A stretch of 64,000 bases of DNA, taken from NCBI RefSeq assembly GCF_030296895.1, contig NZ_AP028022.1, positions 1,673,145-1,737,144 on the forward strand. The letters run 5' to 3'. Positions 30,952 through 41,955 of this stretch are shown piece after piece (position 1 is the first letter of the stretch; every line of letters begins with the position of its first letter). This DNA is from Helicobacter felistomachi (GTDB taxonomy: Bacteria; Campylobacterota; Campylobacteria; Campylobacterales; Helicobacteraceae). The notes beneath the pieces were generated by a model. That model worked only from the letters and a program-made list of their open reading frames with translations, made no database searches and had not been told where the DNA came from. The position numbers and the translations under genes were made by a program.

Positions 30952-31121
30952 TCAAGCCCGATCGTTCAGGTCGTTAGTGTGATTGTTGCATGTCTTGCAA
31001 CACATGCCCAAACGCTTGATCAGGTCCATGGCAACCCAAGTCTCGGGCAAGCACTGTAACAAGCTCACAATGTGCAAGATGTTGTGTAGTCGATGTTGGC
31101 CACCGATAGACAATTAATCAC
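30952..31121 (-). pseudogene. Small frameshifted ORF with strong ribosome site
   Basis: GTG start at 31121 with AGAGGAG 6 bp upstream, reading INCLSVANIDYTTS, then a one-base slip near 31075 into the next frame, which reads ILHIVSLLQCLPETWVAMDL, a GMCCKTCNN cysteine cluster and a stop at 30952. About 56 aa if restored. Family unknown. Confidence 0.35.
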
Positions 31122-31164
31122 GGTAACTCCTCTCTTTTGGTTTTTCAAAAATCCCCGTAGGGTT

Positions 31165-31343
31165 TCATCCCATGTAAATGCCTTTTAGACTCTCCTGTAG
31201 CTTGCGCCGCGTGGCACGGCATTCTTCTAGCGATTCTCACAAAACAAGTGTTTTTGTGCCTGGAGCGTTTGGAAATGCTGGATGGGGGCACTGCTCATCT
31301 GCTCCATCTCGTCTAGCCAAGTATATTTTTTATTTTTAGACAT
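31165..31343 (-). pseudogene. Small frameshifted ORF upstream of the R-M gene
   Basis: ATG at 31343 preceded by TAGGAAA reads MSKNKKYTWLDEMEQMSSAP and stops at 31227; the next frame continues with SLEECRATRRKLQESLKGIY to a stop at 31165. About 59 aa if joined. It starts 10 bp after the stop of another short frame (31354). Family unknown. Confidence 0.35.
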
Positions 31344-31545
31344 GTTGTTTTTCCTACCGTAGATTATGGATGCGTTTTAAGAATTGCTTGCGTAGCTGTT
31401 TGGTACATTTATCTACGTGGTCGCCAAAGGCGATAAACATGAGCATGTGGATTAAGTGCTCTGTAGTGAGCACTACCTCGCCGTAGCTGGTACAAATGGC
31501 AACCTTGAGATCACATCAGCATTTAAAGCTGTAGACAGATTATTA

Positions 31546-31554
31546 TGCTATACT
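31546..31554 (+). promoter_or_regulatory. Extended -10 promoter of ssrA
   Basis: TGCTATACT matches TGnTAtAcT, 20 bp before the predicted tmRNA 5' end. This fits a short 5' leader removed by RNase P. Confidence 0.55.
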
Positions 31555-31574
31555 TCCCGGGCTTGTTTTTGTAA

Positions 31575-31934
31575 GGGGCTGAAACAGGATTTCGACAGGA
31601 ATTGCGTTGCGTGGGTCGCATGCCAAGTGTCTCTTGTAAAACGACACAAACAATAACCGTAAACAATCCTAATTACGCTCCCAACTACGCTAAAGCGGCG
31701 TAGCGAGCTGGAACTTGGCGAATCGATCGGTGTTTGCTAGGCATTCCATCATCTTAGCCGATTGCCTTTAAGAGTCGCTCGCCTCTTAGAGTAAGCCTAG
31801 AGCTAGGGGTTTCTTTTGGGCTTTGAGAAGTTAGCCCGTGAAGCCTTAAGACTTTTTTAACTTCTCTAAGCATGTAGACGCCCATGGTAGGATGTGATTT
31901 TTGGACTGGGGTTCGACTCCCCACAGCTCCACCA
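31575..31934 (+). ncRNA. ssrA: Transfer-messenger RNA (tmRNA)
   Basis: Rescues stalled ribosomes by trans-translation. The 5' end GGGGCTGAAACAGGATTTCG and the 3' end GGTTCGACTCCCCACAGCTCC-ACCA pair as a 7-bp tRNA-like acceptor stem (GGGGCTG/CAGCTCC), with a T-arm and an encoded CCA. The tag frame runs 31659-31703: resume codon GTA, then codons for VNNPNYAPNYAKAA and a TAG. The charged alanine would precede it. The tag ends in YAKAA like the H. pylori tag as I remember it but differs inside. About 360 nt, the usual size for the group. Confidence 0.96.
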
Positions 31935-31966
31935 TGCACATTTGGCATTTAGAAGGATTAGAAAAA

Positions 31967-32455
31967 ATGGATTTACGATTGCGTGCGTTTTTAGCCCCCC
32001 TATTGTTTTTCTTTAGTTTTCTCCCCCTTTGGGGCATAGACATACAAGCTCTTGTAGAAGAACAGGGCAAAAGTGCGGATCTAGCAAATCAGCTGGTTAG
32101 CGTGAGCAATAAAATGCTTGAGGGGGCAATCGATGCGGGTAGGGATTACCAACAAGTCAAACAGCTTGACAAGTTCTACCAAGAGAGCAAGAGCTTAAGG
32201 GCGGTGTTAAACCCCAACAAGGGTGCATCCAAACCCACAGGACTGGGGGCGGTCTTTAAAAAAGCCATTGAACCCCCCGTGGACTTAGACAAAGCCTTGA
32301 GTCTCACCAACGCCCTACAAAAAGAAGTCAAAAACGCCAACCAAGATGGGCTAGACTACAGCCAAATGCTGAGCGTGTTAAACCAACTTGAAAACTCTTT
32401 ACAGACGGCCCTAGATTTAAAATCCCAGTGGCTCGACACAAGAAAGGCAAACTAG
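31967..32455 (+). CDS. Secreted coiled-coil hypothetical protein
   Basis: 162 aa from the ATG at 31967, chosen for AGAAGGA 9 bp upstream; the open frame reaches back into tmRNA but that part is not coding. N-terminal signal peptide MDLRLRAFLAPLLFFFSFLP ending near WGIDI, then an almost wholly helical body with heptad-like spacing (DLANQLVSVSNKMLEGAID, LSLTNALQKEVKNANQDGLD). It starts 33 bp after tmRNA on the same strand and may be read from the same promoter. Probably periplasmic. Family not recognised. Confidence 0.65.
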   Translation: MDLRLRAFLAPLLFFFSFLPLWGIDIQALVEEQGKSADLANQLVSVSNKMLEGAIDAGRDYQQVKQLDKFYQESKSLRAVLNPNKGASKPTGLGAVFKKAIEPPVDLDKALSLTNALQKEVKNANQDGLDYSQMLSVLNQLENSLQTALDLKSQWLDTRKAN

Positions 32456-32794
32456 CTATTTATCAAAGAGCCAATTGTTCACATCTCCCCCATAACGCAC
32501 ACTCTTAGCGTCTGTGTTTTCGATCTTTTCCAGGCTCGCCTGTATGTCTGGGGGTAGGGGGCTCTCATCGCTATAACTATAGTGCATGTGTGCGCTGATG
32601 ACCCCCCTAGTTTGCTCAATTGCCCGATTTGCCTTGACTTCCTCGTTGACACTTTCTGCTTCAATCAAGGCGATGATGACCCCCTTATCCTTGTCAAACG
32701 CCCCTACCTCAACATTTTCTATGTTTTTAAGGCTCTCTAAAACCCCCTCAAACGCCTCCAGCTCCACCCGCACAACCACACTTGAAATATTCAT
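32456..32794 (-). CDS. napD: NapD-like chaperone for periplasmic nitrate reductase
   Basis: Small cytoplasmic protein that binds the Tat signal of NapA during maturation. 112 aa with the NapD pattern NISSVVVRV at the N-terminus, ENVEVGAFDKDKGVIIALIE in the middle and an acidic tail. Overlaps the end of the NapF-like gene by 4 bp. The adjacent NapF supports the assignment, but napA, napG, napH, napB and napL are not next to the pair. Confidence 0.78.
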   Translation of the reverse strand: MNISSVVVRVELEAFEGVLESLKNIENVEVGAFDKDKGVIIALIEAESVNEEVKANRAIEQTRGVISAHMHYSYSDESPLPPDIQASLEKIENTDAKSVRYGGDVNNWLFDK

Positions 32795-33264
32795 ACCGAC
32801 CTCTTAATAAATAAAATCGCCTCTGTGGGGCAGACTCCCACACAAAACCCACACCCCGTGCAGCCCTTTAAATCCACCCGGGGTTTAAACATGCCTAAAA
32901 AATGGATTGCTTTATCTTTGCACGCGTCCCCACATGCAAAGCACACCACCCCCTGATGCCCCAAACATTTAGCCGTGTCTATTAAAGCCACAGCGTCTAT
33001 ACCTGTCCTATCCGCTTCTAACACCCCCCCGCACGCAGCACACGCCGGCACACACGCCCCACAAAAGGTGCAACCACTTAAACTAAAATCCAAATGGGGG
33101 GCTTGCCCCGGCTCTTTGACAATGATTTTTTCAGGGCAACTCGCAACGCAATCCCCCACGCACTCCATGCATACACGAGCCCTTGTGGGGTCAAAGTAGG
33201 GCAGAGGTACTTTAAAGGGCTTGTTATGCCCCTTAAAAATCTCCCTTAAAGGTTTTTTATCCAT
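32791..33264 (-). CDS. napF: NapF-type 4Fe-4S ferredoxin
   Basis: 157 aa iron-sulfur protein associated with periplasmic nitrate reductase assembly or electron supply. Cysteine clusters: CMECVGDCVASCP (residues about 32-44), CTFCGACVPACAACGG, CLGHQGVVCFACGDACKD, and CTGCGFCVGVCPTEA near the C-terminus, enough for three to four clusters. No signal sequence, so cytoplasmic. Start overlaps the end of xth by 8 bp and its stop is coupled to napD. Confidence 0.82.
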   Translation of the reverse strand: MDKKPLREIFKGHNKPFKVPLPYFDPTRARVCMECVGDCVASCPEKIIVKEPGQAPHLDFSLSGCTFCGACVPACAACGGVLEADRTGIDAVALIDTAKCLGHQGVVCFACGDACKDKAIHFLGMFKPRVDLKGCTGCGFCVGVCPTEAILFIKRSV

Positions 33265-34012
33265 GCAAATCCAGCCCCACGGGGCAGTGATCGCTGCCTA
33301 GGATATGGGCGTAAATGTGGGCGTTTTGCAGCGTGTCTTGCAAATTCTTAGAGGCTAAAAAATAGTCAATGCGCCAACCGATATTGCGCTCCCTCGCTTG
33401 GCTCATATAACTCCACCACGTATAAACCTCCCTTTTGTCGGGGTAAAAGTGGCGGTAGGTGTCTATAAAACCTTCTTGTAAAAGCGCACCAAAGGCGTGG
33501 CGTTCAGGGTCGCTAAAGCCGGCGTTGTAGCGGTTGGCTTGCGGGTTGGTTAAATCGATCTCTGTGTGCGCCACATTTAAATCTCCACACACCAAAACCG
33601 CCTTTTGCGCCATAAGTCCGCCTAAAAATCCCCTAAAAGCCTTCTCCCACTCCAGGCGGTAAGGCAGGCGCACAAGCCCCCTTTGGGCGTTGGGGACATA
33701 AACATTAACTAAATAAAACCTAGAGTATTCGCACACCACCACCCGCCCCTCTGAGTCGTGTTCGGCAATGCCAATCCCATAGCGCACACTTAAGGGCTCT
33801 TCTTTGCTAAGGGTCAACACCCCGCTGTAGCCTTTCTTCTCTGCACTGTTCCAAAAGGCATGATAGCCCCCAAATGTAAAGTTGGCTTGCTCGGGGTGCA
33901 TTTTGGTTTCCTGCACGCAAAAAATGTCCGCCCCACTCTGCTCTAAAAAGTCTTTAAAGCCCTTTTGCATGCAAGCTCTTAAGCCATTGACATTCCACGA
34001 AACCAAATGCAT
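33257..34012 (-). CDS. xth: Exodeoxyribonuclease III (AP endonuclease)
   Basis: Base-excision-repair nuclease of the ExoIII/APE family, 251 aa. Signature blocks: SWNVNGLRA, metal-binding glutamate in FCVQETKMH, GDLNVAHTEIDLTNP, and the C-terminal RIDYFLAS and GSDHCPVGLDL with the catalytic Asp-His. Full length. Its 3' end overlaps napF, an unusual partner. Confidence 0.95.
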   Translation of the reverse strand: MHLVSWNVNGLRACMQKGFKDFLEQSGADIFCVQETKMHPEQANFTFGGYHAFWNSAEKKGYSGVLTLSKEEPLSVRYGIGIAEHDSEGRVVVCEYSRFYLVNVYVPNAQRGLVRLPYRLEWEKAFRGFLGGLMAQKAVLVCGDLNVAHTEIDLTNPQANRYNAGFSDPERHAFGALLQEGFIDTYRHFYPDKREVYTWWSYMSQARERNIGWRIDYFLASKNLQDTLQNAHIYAHILGSDHCPVGLDLHG

Positions 34013-34097
34013 TTTCTAAAACCTTTGCCCACAAAATCCCTCTATTATAACATTTTAAGTAAAATTTTAGATAAGAGCGTTTACAATAAGCGTTTAT

Positions 34098-34173
34098 GGC
34101 TTGATAGCTCAGTCGGTAGAGCAGGAGACTGAAAATCTCCGTGTCGGTGGTTCGATTCCGCCTCAAGCCACCA
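34098..34173 (+). tRNA. tRNA-Phe (anticodon GAA)
   Basis: Acceptor stem GGCTTGA/TCAAGCC, D-arm TAGCTCAGTCGGTAGAGC, anticodon stem GGAGA/TCTCC with loop CTGAAAA (anticodon GAA), T-arm GGTGGTTCGATTCCGCC, encoded CCA end. 76 nt. Confidence 0.97.
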
Positions 34174-34180
34174 CGCACTT

Positions 34181-34939
34181 TCAATGCAGAAAATCCCAAA
34201 ACAATTTTAAAATAGTCGCCCCCACCACGCATAAAAACACCTTGCGGATAAATTTGACTTCTTTACGCACCACCAAATTAGACCCCATCCATGCCCCCAG
34301 CATTTGCCCCACACCCATTAAAAGCCCCACCGCCCAAATAACTTTCCCCCCGATTAAAAACACGCTAAGACTCATGGCATTGCTTGTGAAATTAAAGACC
34401 TTTGTGTGTGCGGTGGCTTTTTTGAGATTAAAGCCCAAAAGAGAAACTAAAGCAAAAGTCCAAAACGATCCCGTGCCCGGCCCAAAAAAGCCGTCATAAA
34501 AGCCCAGCCCCACGCCAAAAACGCCGTAAAATAGGGGGGCTTTGAGTTTTGCGGGGCGATCGCCCTCGCCCATTTTAGGCGAGAGCAAGGTATAAATAAA
34601 GATGAGCGATAAAAATAGGGGGATGAGTAACCGCAATAAATCCGCCTTTAGGTGTAAAATCAGGCTTGTGCCACAGCTTGCCCCCACCACCACGCAAGCC
34701 ACCCCAAAAGCCACTTCTTTTAAAGACACCATGCCCTTTAAGCAGAAATTGAGCGCAGCACTGAAACTCCCAAAGCTGCTTTGTAATTTATTCGTGGCTA
34801 GAGCTAAATGAGGGGGGATGCCAAGAGCTAAGAGCGTGGGCACCGTGATGAGCCCCCCACCCCCGGCGATGGAGTCTACCAATCCCGCACAAAAAGCCGC
34901 TAAAGCCACAAGGACATAAACATACCACTCTAAAAACAC
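34181..34939 (-). CDS. TSUP (TauE/SafE) family membrane permease
   Basis: 252 aa, eight or so hydrophobic segments. Family signs are the repeated GxxxGxxxGxGGG-like blocks: CAGLVDSIAGGGGLITVPTLL near the N-terminus with LATNKLQSSFGSF, and the matching half-repeat GFYDGFFGPGTGSFW with AHTKVFNFTSNAMSL. Such proteins move sulfite, organosulfonates or related anions; the substrate cannot be read here. Start is a GTG at 34939 without a clear ribosome site. Confidence 0.85.
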   Translation of the reverse strand: MFLEWYVYVLVALAAFCAGLVDSIAGGGGLITVPTLLALGIPPHLALATNKLQSSFGSFSAALNFCLKGMVSLKEVAFGVACVVVGASCGTSLILHLKADLLRLLIPLFLSLIFIYTLLSPKMGEGDRPAKLKAPLFYGVFGVGLGFYDGFFGPGTGSFWTFALVSLLGFNLKKATAHTKVFNFTSNAMSLSVFLIGGKVIWAVGLLMGVGQMLGAWMGSNLVVRKEVKFIRKVFLCVVGATILKLFWDFLH

Positions 34940-35033
34940 TAAAAATGACCCCTAAAAGTTTTCGCTAAGCTAGATTTTTCTATAACAAAGTTTTACTCTG
35001 TATTTGCTAAGATAAATGAAAACAGGAGATCAA

Positions 35034-37843
<2,810 letters not shown>

Positions 37844-37855
37844 AAGATTTTAGGG

Positions 37856-37861
37856 TAAAAT
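37856..37861 (+). promoter_or_regulatory. -10 element upstream of dnaJ
   Basis: TAAAAT in TTTTAGGGTAAAATAG, a pattern common to Helicobacter promoters, 34 bp before the dnaJ GTG. Confidence 0.45.
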
Positions 37862-37894
37862 AGCCCCTTTTAAACTAAGCAATGAGGTGTTTTA

Positions 37895-39013
37895 GTGGAT
37901 TATTACGAACTCTTGGGCGTGGATAAAGGAGCGAGCAAGGAAACCATTAAAAAAGCGTTTAAGCAACTTGCCCGCAAATACCACCCCGATTACAACCCAG
38001 ACAACCCCGAGGCTGAAGAGAAGTTTAAGCAAATCAGCGAGGCTTATGGGGTGCTAAGCGATGATCAAAAACGCCAAGTCTACGACCGCTACGGCAAAGA
38101 GGCCTGCAGGGGCGGGGAATGGGGGCTTTAGCGATTTGGGCGACATTTTTGCCGACTTATTTGGGGAGGATTCGCTCTTTTCCAGTGCCTTTGGCTTTAG
38201 CAAACGCCCACAGAGCAAAATCCCTAGGGATTTATTAGTCGCCCTAGATTTAAGCTTTAAAGAGGCGGTCTTTGGCTGTAAAAAGAGCGTGGATTTGGAG
38301 TATAAGGCCTTTTGTGTGGATTGTCAGGGCAGTGGAGCAAAGGACAATAAAATGCAGCCGTGCAAGGCATGTCAAGGGCGGGGGCAAACCTTCGTGCAAC
38401 AAGGCTTCATGACGATGGCAAGCACTTGCTCTAAGTGTCAGGGGAGCGGGCAAGTAGCTGTGGAGAAATGCATGGCGTGCAAGGGGGAGGGCTTTAAGGT
38501 GCAAAAAGAGAGCTTTGAGCTAGATGTGCCCGAGGGCATTGACAATAAAAACCGCATTAGAGTGCCTAATCGGGGCAATGAATACCAAAGGGGGTTAGGG
38601 GGGATTTGTTTTTAGAAGCCATAGTGGGGCAGGACGAGCATTTTTTACGCGATGGCGCACACATTTACATTGAAGTGCCTGTGTTTTTCACCTCCATTCC
38701 GCTGGGCTCTAAAATCATGGTGCCTTCTTTGAAAAAGGAATTGGAATTGCAAATCCCCCCCAACGCCCATGACAGAGCACAATTTGTGTTTAAAAATGAG
38801 GGCATTAGGGACATCCACACGGGGCGTTATGGCAATTTAGTGGCAGTGTTGAAAATTTTATATCCCCAAAAACTCACAGACAAACAAAAAAATCTTTTGA
38901 CGCAATTACACGAAAGTTTTGGATTTGAGAGCGAGCCTTATAAAAACGCCTTTGAAACCTGCGTCAACAAGGTCAAGCAGTGGATCAAAGACCTTGTGAA
39001 GAAAGGCGACTAG
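37895..39013 (+). pseudogene. dnaJ: DnaJ co-chaperone, frameshifted in two regions
   Basis: Hsp40 partner of DnaK. GTG start at 37895. Frame 1 carries the J-domain with HPD (KYHPDYNP) but ends at 38131. A second frame carries the G/F region ([12 protein letters not shown]) and the zinc domain with four CxxCxGxG units (CVDCQGSG, CKACQGRG, CSKCQGSG, CMACKGEG), ending at 38615. A third, from about 38600, carries the client-binding domain to 39013. The second break is a G6 run (38598-38603) needing one G to read RGLGGDLFLEA; the first is near 38101-38115, where two missing G would restore KEGLQGAGN. All domains are otherwise well preserved, so sequence error is likely. Confidence 0.88.
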
Positions 39014-39891
39014 CTGTTTTTTAGCTGTTCCAAACGTTCTTTTTTACTGCCGATGTCGGTGATTTGGATGCCAAAGTTGCCATCCACAATCACCACTTCC
39101 CCCTTGGCGATCACTTTATCATCCACGAGAATTTCTAGGGGGTCGTTGACCATTTGATTGAGCTCCACCACACTACCTATATCCATAGACACGACATCCT
39201 TTAAGATCATCTTTTTCTGTCCGATACGCACCTTGACATTGAGCTTGATGTCTAAAAGCATGTTGATGTTGCGGATCTCAAGCTGTTCTAGGGAGTGATC
39301 GCCATCGGCACGCTCTGTCCTTTGCACGACAGGGATACTGGGTGCTGCGGGGGCGGGACGGCCTTTGGAAACATTTTGGACCACTTCTTTTTTGTTAAAG
39401 AGTTCGATAAACACCCCTCCGCAGAAAATAAAGAAACTCGACTCCAACGCGTCTAGTTTAAAGCCAAATTCATAACCATCGCTGTAAGGATCGAGTGAAG
39501 ACGCATCGTGAGCAAAGACCGCCCCCTCTGTTTCAAAGCCCAGTTTTGGTAGGGTCTCTTGGGATTTTAAAGCGGTGCTTAAAGCCCCAAAGACATTCGC
39601 TCCGATCTCTTTGATCGCGTCTAAGTCGTCTGCTTCTAAAGTTTCCTTAGAAGTCCCCTCCCCCCCAACCATTAAATCCGCTAAAGCTGTGGCCATAGGC
39701 ACGGGGATGGCTAGGGTGATTGTTAAGTTTGCGTTGGGGGTTACATGGATAGCAACTGAAGCGTGTTCTATAAAGATAAAATCCCCCACGGAGATTTCAT
39801 TTTTTAATTCCACTTCGGGGGCTTTGCCTAGCAAGCCGCTGATCGTGGTCGTGAATTCTTGTATGAAAAGCTTTAAAAAATCGTTGATCAT
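39010..39891 (-). CDS. fliY: Flagellar motor switch protein FliY
   Basis: Part of the C-ring, the target of CheY-P. 293 aa. N-terminal CheC-like region (LEADDLDAIKEIGANVFGAL, about 85-105, has the CheC D..E..N pattern) and a C-terminal SpoA/FliN domain (NINMLLDIKLNVKVRIGQKK, then GSVVELNQMVNDPLEILVDD, and GNFGIQITDIGSKKER). Matches H. pylori FliY. Overlaps fliM by 4 bp and converges on dnaJ with a 4-bp overlap. Confidence 0.93.
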   Translation of the reverse strand: MINDFLKLFIQEFTTTISGLLGKAPEVELKNEISVGDFIFIEHASVAIHVTPNANLTITLAIPVPMATALADLMVGGEGTSKETLEADDLDAIKEIGANVFGALSTALKSQETLPKLGFETEGAVFAHDASSLDPYSDGYEFGFKLDALESSFFIFCGGVFIELFNKKEVVQNVSKGRPAPAAPSIPVVQRTERADGDHSLEQLEIRNINMLLDIKLNVKVRIGQKKMILKDVVSMDIGSVVELNQMVNDPLEILVDDKVIAKGEVVIVDGNFGIQITDIGSKKERLEQLKNS

Positions 39892-40944
39892 TCTTCTTCC
39901 TTAATGTTGCCGATTTTGATCTTTCTTTGGTTTTCCAGCACTTCTAGGATTTCTTTGACTTTGTCTTTTTCGGTTTGAATCACTTCTTTAATTTGGATGG
40001 TTTTGCGGTAACCCTTATAGCCCACAGTGGCTAAGTAGCGCTCTTTTTTGTCAATGTTCACCACCACCACATCGTTCGCCACTTTGTTTAAACGGATTGT
40101 GTCGCCCACGACCAAATCTAGGATTTCTTTTAAAGTGAGTTGTACCCCCCCAAAAACGCCGACACATCCACGCTTGCCCCCCCACTAAGGCTTGCAACTC
40201 TCTATTGCGGCTTTTTTTAGAGCTGGTTTCCGTGAGCATCACATCGCGATTGCCCATTTTAGAGAGAATCCCCTCAATGGAGATCACCGGGTAGCACAAA
40301 TTCATCATCCCTCTAGAATGCCCGATCACAATCTCCATCACCACCATGATGACGATTTCATTTTGTGCCACGATTTGCACCACATTGGCACTCGATTCTT
40401 TGGCATCGATGGTGGGGTAAAACTCAGTAACGGGAGTCCAAATGTCCTTTAAGATTTGCATGACTTGTTTTAAAATCGTGTCTAGCAAATTGAGCTCAAT
40501 GTCGCTAAATTCGCGCATTTGCTCGTAAGCACTCCCCTTGCCCCCGAGCAATCGATCAATCATGGGAAACACAATGCTGGGATTTACTTCTAGCACCCCA
40601 TTGCCCCCTACGGGTTTCATGGAGAAGACATTGAAGCTAGTGGGGCTAGGCAAGCTCATTAAAAACTCCCCATAGGTCATTTGATCCACGCTGTGTAGCT
40701 GAATCTCCACAATGGAGCGCATGATCGCCGACACTTGGCTAGAGAGACTGCGCGCCATTTTGTCGTGGATACTTCTAAAAGAACGCAGCTGTTCCTTACT
40801 CACCCGATTGGGGCGTTTGAAGTCGTAAAGGGTGATCTGCTTTTGGGGGAGGATTTCGTGCTTTTGCAGAGTATTGACATCGTCGCCCTCGTCCACCACT
40901 TCTAAAAGGGCATCGATCTCTTCTTGACTTAGAATATCAGCCAT
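39888..40944 (-). pseudogene. fliM: Flagellar motor switch protein FliM, two one-base losses
   Basis: C-ring protein that binds CheY-P. The N-terminus MADILSQEEIDALLEVVDEG is the conserved CheY-binding peptide. The middle domain is intact (GGNGVLEVNPSIVFPMIDRLLG-type block). Then two G7 runs (C7 on the plus strand at 40177-40183 and 40145-40151) each shift the frame: the true sequence between them is ASVDVSAFLGG in a third frame, and VQLTLKEILDL VVGDTIRLNK follows in the frame that ends at 39888. Each run needs one more G. The C-terminal SpoA domain is preserved, which argues for undercalled G8 runs rather than a dead gene. Overlaps fliA by 8 bp. Confidence 0.9.
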
Positions 40945-41632
40945 GGCTCTCTCCTAGAGATTTACGTACCTTTTTGATCACTTCCTTAATGATTTGCGAA
41001 ATACGCGACTCAGTGATGCCTAAAATCTCCTTGATCTCGCTTAAATTCAGCTCTTCAAAAAAATAGAGCTGAATCAACAGCTGTTCGCGATCGGTCATGG
41101 TCTTTAGCGTGGCTTGAATCGCGCTTAAAAGCTCTTCAAACTCTAATTTCTTGGTGATGTTGTCCTGCTCAATGGCGTTGAACTGCTCGTCCATGGGCAC
41201 ATGGGCGTAAATGTCGGAGGCGGCTTTAGCGTCCCTAATCTTGGTGATGTCCTCGCCCAGCACCTCAGCCAAATAGGCATCATCGGGTTCTTGCCCATGC
41301 TCGTTGTAATACTTAGTGACTTCGCCGTCAATGCTTTTTATGAGCTTTCTTGAAGAGCGCGACACCACATCTAAAGAGCGCAGATAATCCAACATCGCCC
41401 CATTGACCCGCGTTTTGGCATAGCCCCAAAACGAGTCGTTTAAGGCGGCATCGTAACGCCTAGAGAGTTTGATGAGCTCCTCAGTGCCCACAGAAACCAA
41501 ATCGTTGAAATCCACAGAACTGGGTAAGCGTTCTTTTAAGCGAAACGCCATAGAGCGCACCGCAGGCAAGTATTGGATCGCCAGCTCATCTTGAGAATTT
41601 TGGATTTGGTCTAAATAAGGCGTTGCGCTCAA
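40937..41632 (-). CDS. fliA: Flagellar sigma factor FliA (sigma-28)
   Basis: Directs transcription of late (class 3) flagellar genes. 231 aa. Sigma-70-family regions 2 (DFNDLVSVGTEELIKLSRRYD, FWGYAKTRVNGAMLDYLRSLD), 3 and 4 (LNLSEIKEILGITESRISQI) are present and region 1 is absent, as in FliA. Situated in the flhF-flhG-fliA-fliM-fliY run. Confidence 0.95.
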   Translation of the reverse strand: MSATPYLDQIQNSQDELAIQYLPAVRSMAFRLKERLPSSVDFNDLVSVGTEELIKLSRRYDAALNDSFWGYAKTRVNGAMLDYLRSLDVVSRSSRKLIKSIDGEVTKYYNEHGQEPDDAYLAEVLGEDITKIRDAKAASDIYAHVPMDEQFNAIEQDNITKKLEFEELLSAIQATLKTMTDREQLLIQLYFFEELNLSEIKEILGITESRISQIIKEVIKKVRKSLGESHG

Positions 41633-41635
41633 AGG

Positions 41636-41947
41636 CTAGCCCTCGTTATACTCATAGTTGCGGACATAATTGAGCAGGTCTTCCATCTCTTTTTCACGTT
41701 GCATAAACTCCTTGCTAAAGTGGGTCAATTTGCGCTCTAAATCTACCTTGTTTAAGAACTTCTTGCGTGGATAAACGAAACCCATATACACCGAAGCAAA
41801 GAGCAGAATAATGAGATAAAAACCCACGGTGGACACCAAAGTGCCAAATAAAATATACTCCGCCTGATCGAACTTCAGTAAAGACAAGATCAACCCGATG
41901 AAAAACCCGCCCACAATGGAAAAATTGACAAAGTTATCCAGTTTCAT
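41636..41947 (-). CDS. Small membrane protein between flhG and fliA
   Basis: 103 aa from the ATG at 41947, chosen for GAGGTGG 5-11 bp upstream; the frame opens at 41959. Two hydrophobic segments (FVNFSIVGGFFIGLILSLL and ILFGTLVSTVGFYLIILLF) then a charged helical tail (RKLTHFSKEFMQREKEMEDL). The same position is filled by a small hypothetical gene (HP1033) in H. pylori, suggesting a flagellar role, but nothing in the sequence shows it. Confidence 0.75.
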   Translation of the reverse strand: MKLDNFVNFSIVGGFFIGLILSLLKFDQAEYILFGTLVSTVGFYLIILLFASVYMGFVYPRKKFLNKVDLERKLTHFSKEFMQREKEMEDLLNYVRNYEYNEG

Positions 41948-41955
41948 GCACCACC

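Larger units (their letters stand above)
30449..31560. other. Decayed region between the R-M gene and ssrA, with a row of small broken ORFs
   Basis: About 1.1 kb without an intact gene of ordinary size. On the minus strand, reading towards the methylase, there is a row of short frames, each ending just before the next start: about 31354-31509, 31165-31343 and 30952-31121 (the last two listed separately). The first reads VAICTSYGEVVLTTEHLIH then a basic helix ending RKQFLKRIHNLR. Further fragments at 30490-30895 are interrupted by many stops. None is recognised. Confidence 0.45.

Noticed and set aside
31456..31656. 66-codon plus-strand frame across the ssrA promoter and 5' end
   Set aside because: It overlaps tmRNA structure; the tmRNA assignment is firm.
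31754..32070. Minus-strand frames opposite the tmRNA 3' part
   Set aside because: Antisense to a structured RNA and to the start of a better-supported gene; no ribosome site.
38061..38131. DnaJ split into separate functional small proteins
   Set aside because: The pieces are collinear parts of one DnaJ and join with single-base additions; the later pieces lack proper starts.
39888..40944. fliM as a phase-variable switch through poly-G
   Set aside because: Two separate runs are each exactly one G short, and the same sign of change occurs in nifU, ruvC and dnaJ; sequence error explains this better than switching.
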